Shown: positions 5,788 through 6,768 of the stretch, piece after piece
Layout: each line of letters opens with the position of its first letter
Position numbering within the stretch: the stretch's first letter is position 1
Source: Spirochaetaceae bacterium
GTDB taxonomy: Bacteria; Spirochaetota; Spirochaetia; SZUA-6; Bin103
Length of the DNA stretch: 6,768 nucleotides
Reading direction: 5' to 3'
NCBI GenBank assembly: GCA_026710565.1
Contig: JAPOQV010000561.1
Location: forward strand, 1-6,768
Notes under the pieces: model-generated
The model's input: the letters and a program-made list of their open reading frames with translations, nothing else
Databases searched by the model: none
Told to the model about the DNA's origin: nothing
Program-made: the position numbers and the translations under genes

Positions 5788-6510
5788 TTAAGGGATCTGA
5801 TTCTCCAGGAACATGGTCACCCCCATCTCCTGGAAGTGCGAAGTGTCGTCGCCTGCCGCAACGCGCATGCAGGGACGAACGCCGGTGCCCTGCAGGTCGT
5901 TCGCCACGTAGGCGACGCAGTCCTCGACCGTCTTGAGGGCGTGGTTGGGGTAGCCGCGGATGTTGACGGTGAGGTCCGAGGGGCCGAAGGTGACGAAATC
6001 GACCCCCGGCCTGACGAGTTTGCGCGCGGCGGTGGTGGCGGTGATCGACTCGATCTGCATGGCCAGCACGCCGGTGCGGTGCCAGAGCTCCATGTATTCG
6101 TCGAGCGACTGGCCGGTGAAACCGTAGCGGTCCTGGCCGCCCAGGCTGCGCACGCCTTGCGGCGGGTAGTAGAAGTTGGCCACCGCCTCGTCCACCGTGG
6201 ACTCCAGCTCCACCTGCGGCACCTCGATGCCGACCGGACCCAGGTCCAGCAGGTTGCCGATCAGGAAGGTCAGGCGCGTGTGCTTGATGCGCAGCACCAC
6301 CGGCATCGACAGCTCGGCGGCGATCTGGCAGAAGTCGCGCAGCCGGACCTCCGCGAACGCCGAGTGCTGGGCGTCGACCTGGAACCAGTCGTACCGGTGG
6401 CGGGCGGCTAGTTGTACCAGCCGCGCGCGGTCGGAAAACATCGGCACCGCGGCGCCGAGGAGCGGAGTGCCCGAACGGACCTTGTCCTTGAGGGTCTGAT
6501 CATCTGCCAT
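5788..6510 (-). CDS. HpcH/HpaI-family class II pyruvate aldolase
   Basis: This 240-residue protein covers the length of the HpcH/HpaI aldolase/citrate lyase family (about 250). The family fold is a TIM barrel with a divalent metal, and its members cleave 2-keto-3-deoxy or 4-hydroxy-2-keto acids to pyruvate plus an aldehyde. Visible family signatures are DWFQVDAQHSAF (41-52, catalytic His49), VVLRIKH (71-77, substrate-binding Arg74), the NFYYPPQGVRSLG segment (112-124), LAMQIES (149-155, metal ligand Glu154) and FGPSDLT (175-181, metal ligand Asp179). The usual acidic residue before the catalytic His (D-x-E-H) is Gln48 here. No signal peptide is present, so it is cytoplasmic. The ATG at 6510 is preferred; a GTG at 6528 is possible, and an upstream extension to 6648 is Arg/Pro-rich and unlike the family. 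Its stop codon abuts that of the sialidase-like gene with no spacer. The substrate cannot be read from sequence; a sugar acid is plausible beside a sugar-binding protein. Confidence 0.88.
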   Translation of the reverse strand: MADDQTLKDKVRSGTPLLGAAVPMFSDRARLVQLAARHRYDWFQVDAQHSAFAEVRLRDFCQIAAELSMPVVLRIKHTRLTFLIGNLLDLGPVGIEVPQVELESTVDEAVANFYYPPQGVRSLGGQDRYGFTGQSLDEYMELWHRTGVLAMQIESITATTAARKLVRPGVDFVTFGPSDLTVNIRGYPNHALKTVEDCVAYVANDLQGTGVRPCMRVAAGDDTSHFQEMGVTMFLENQIP

Positions 6511-6519
6511 GGCGCGGAC

Positions 6520-6549
6520 ATCAGACACCCGCCGCCGGCCGCAGGTCAA
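6520..6549 (-). promoter_or_regulatory. Candidate sigma-70 promoter of the aldolase gene
   Basis: On the minus strand TTGACC (6549-6544) matches five of six -35 bases. TCTGAT (6525-6520) follows after an 18-bp spacer and matches four of six -10 bases. The -10 ends nine bases before the ATG at 6510, so the transcript would be leaderless or nearly so, consistent with the lack of a Shine-Dalgarno. Confidence 0.4.
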
Positions 6550-6644
6550 ACCCGGTGCGCGCGCCGGTCTGAGGAGCAGGCGCCGGAGTGGCTTCCCCAC
6601 ATGCACGGGCGCCGTGTGTTGCGCTATCCCAAGTTTAACGTGCT

Positions 6645-6658
6645 GCAAGTTATCTTGC
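6645..6658. repeat. 14-bp near-palindrome, possible operator
   Basis: GCAAG (6645-6649) and CTTGC (6654-6658) are perfect reverse complements around TTAT, inside the AT-rich region about 135 bp upstream of the aldolase ATG. Size and symmetry suit a dimeric repressor or activator site. It is too far upstream to block the candidate promoter directly, so an activator site or the operator of another promoter is more likely. Chance cannot be excluded. Confidence 0.3.
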
Positions 6659-6683
6659 TACAGGTGAATAGGTTAGCCGATAT

Positions 6684-6709
6684 GAAATGTGCGAGTGGCA
6701 CTACATTTC
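6684..6709. repeat. Nested inverted repeat (7-bp stem), possible operator or weak terminator
   Basis: GAAATGT (6684-6690) pairs exactly with ACATTTC (6703-6709) across 12 nt. That loop contains a second dyad, AGTG-G-CACT (6694-6702), adjoining the right arm. On the minus strand the structure begins about 21 nt after a putative stop codon at 6731-6733, so it could be a 3' hairpin of an upstream gene. The stem is AT-rich and no U-tract follows, so a protein-binding site is equally likely. Confidence 0.35.
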
Positions 6710-6730
6710 TCTCCAAACTGGTCACCGGCA

Positions 6731-6768
6731 TTACGCTACCACCATCTTCCTGATGCCGCCGGGCTCGG
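6731..6768 (-). CDS. Possible last codons of an upstream minus-strand gene (5' part outside window)
   Basis: Read from the right edge on the minus strand, one frame gives EPGGIRKMVVA and then TAA at 6731-6733. The residue pattern resembles a normal protein C-terminus. Base composition also switches from AT-rich back to GC-rich at about this point, as expected at a coding boundary. The ending is loosely like those of some dehydrogenases, but eleven residues are too few to assign a family. If real, this gene lies upstream of the aldolase on the same strand, 220 bp away. Confidence 0.35.
   Translation of the reverse strand, partial: EPGGIRKMVVA

Larger units (their letters stand above)
6511..6730. 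other. AT-rich intergenic region upstream of the aldolase gene
   Basis: This 220-bp gap holds no ORF I can support. Bases 6621-6720 contain 45 G+C in 100 by hand count, against roughly two-thirds in the coding parts. It carries the candidate aldolase promoter at its left end and two dyad symmetries further right. It looks like a regulatory region. A remnant of foreign DNA is possible, but no transposase or terminal repeat is seen. Confidence 0.6.

Noticed and set aside
5804..5834. Inverted repeat TCCAGGA / TCCTGGA just after the sialidase-like stop
   Set aside because: It has a 7-bp stem with a 17-nt loop inside the aldolase's coding 3' end and no U-tract. This is too weak to call a terminator.
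6511..6648. Aldolase N-terminal extension to an ATG at 6646-6648
   Set aside because: The extra 46 residues are Arg/Pro-rich and not part of the HpcH fold; the ATG at 6510 starts just before the conserved first helix.
6412..6753. 113-codon plus-strand ORF over the aldolase 5' end and the AT-rich region
   Set aside because: Its first third is antisense to the aldolase coding and upstream region, composition changes midway, and it has no ribosome binding site or motif. The short ATG ORF at 6682-6753 within it is equally unsupported.
1..6768. CRISPR arrays, tRNA or rRNA genes, insertion sequences, prophage genes
   Set aside because: I found no direct-repeat array, cloverleaf, transposase, integrase or terminal repeats on either strand when reading the window.

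Overview
This is a GC-rich bacterial window, roughly two-thirds G+C by eye, except for a distinctly AT-richer patch near the right end. The best clue to the host is the solute-binding protein. Its Sec signal peptide ends in an AAGETEG-type stretch and has no lipobox cysteine, a leader style common in Spirochaetota substrate-binding proteins. A high-GC, possibly environmental or host-associated spirochaete-like bacterium is my inference; there is no rRNA or other marker gene to confirm it.

Layout, left to right. (1) The 3' end of an unrecognised plus-strand gene (1-339), containing a G8 and a C10 run. (2) A bidirectional terminator-like hairpin (359-392). (3) A minus-strand secreted sugar-type ABC substrate-binding protein (418-2043) with a strong Shine-Dalgarno. 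(4) Upstream of it, on the same strand, an unrecognised 284-residue protein, here called A (2131-2985). (5) Head-to-head with A, only 17 bp away, a 366-residue plus-strand protein, here called B (3003-4103). A and B share ordered motifs and appear to be diverged paralogues of one family I cannot name. (6) A sialidase-fold (Asp-box/BNR) protein with an N-terminal beta-sandwich-like region (4156-5787). (7) Abutting it stop-to-stop, a minus-strand HpcH/HpaI-type class II pyruvate aldolase (5788-6510). (8) A 220-bp intergenic region, 45% GC over 6621-6720 by hand count, with two dyad symmetries. (9) Possibly the last codons of another minus-strand gene at the right edge.

The recognisable genes fit a carbohydrate-uptake and catabolism neighbourhood: periplasmic sugar capture, an Asp-box glycan-acting or glycan-binding protein, and an aldolase that splits 2-keto-3-deoxy acids to pyruvate plus an aldehyde. 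No permease, ATPase or regulator lies in the window, so the pathway and substrate cannot be fixed. The most novel item is the divergent A/B pair: two copies of an unassigned protein family with conserved H-P-x-C and G-E-x-F-E-x-C motifs. A, the sialidase-like gene and the aldolase lack a clear Shine-Dalgarno, and each has a -10-like hexamer 6-9 nt before its ATG. This suggests leaderless transcription.
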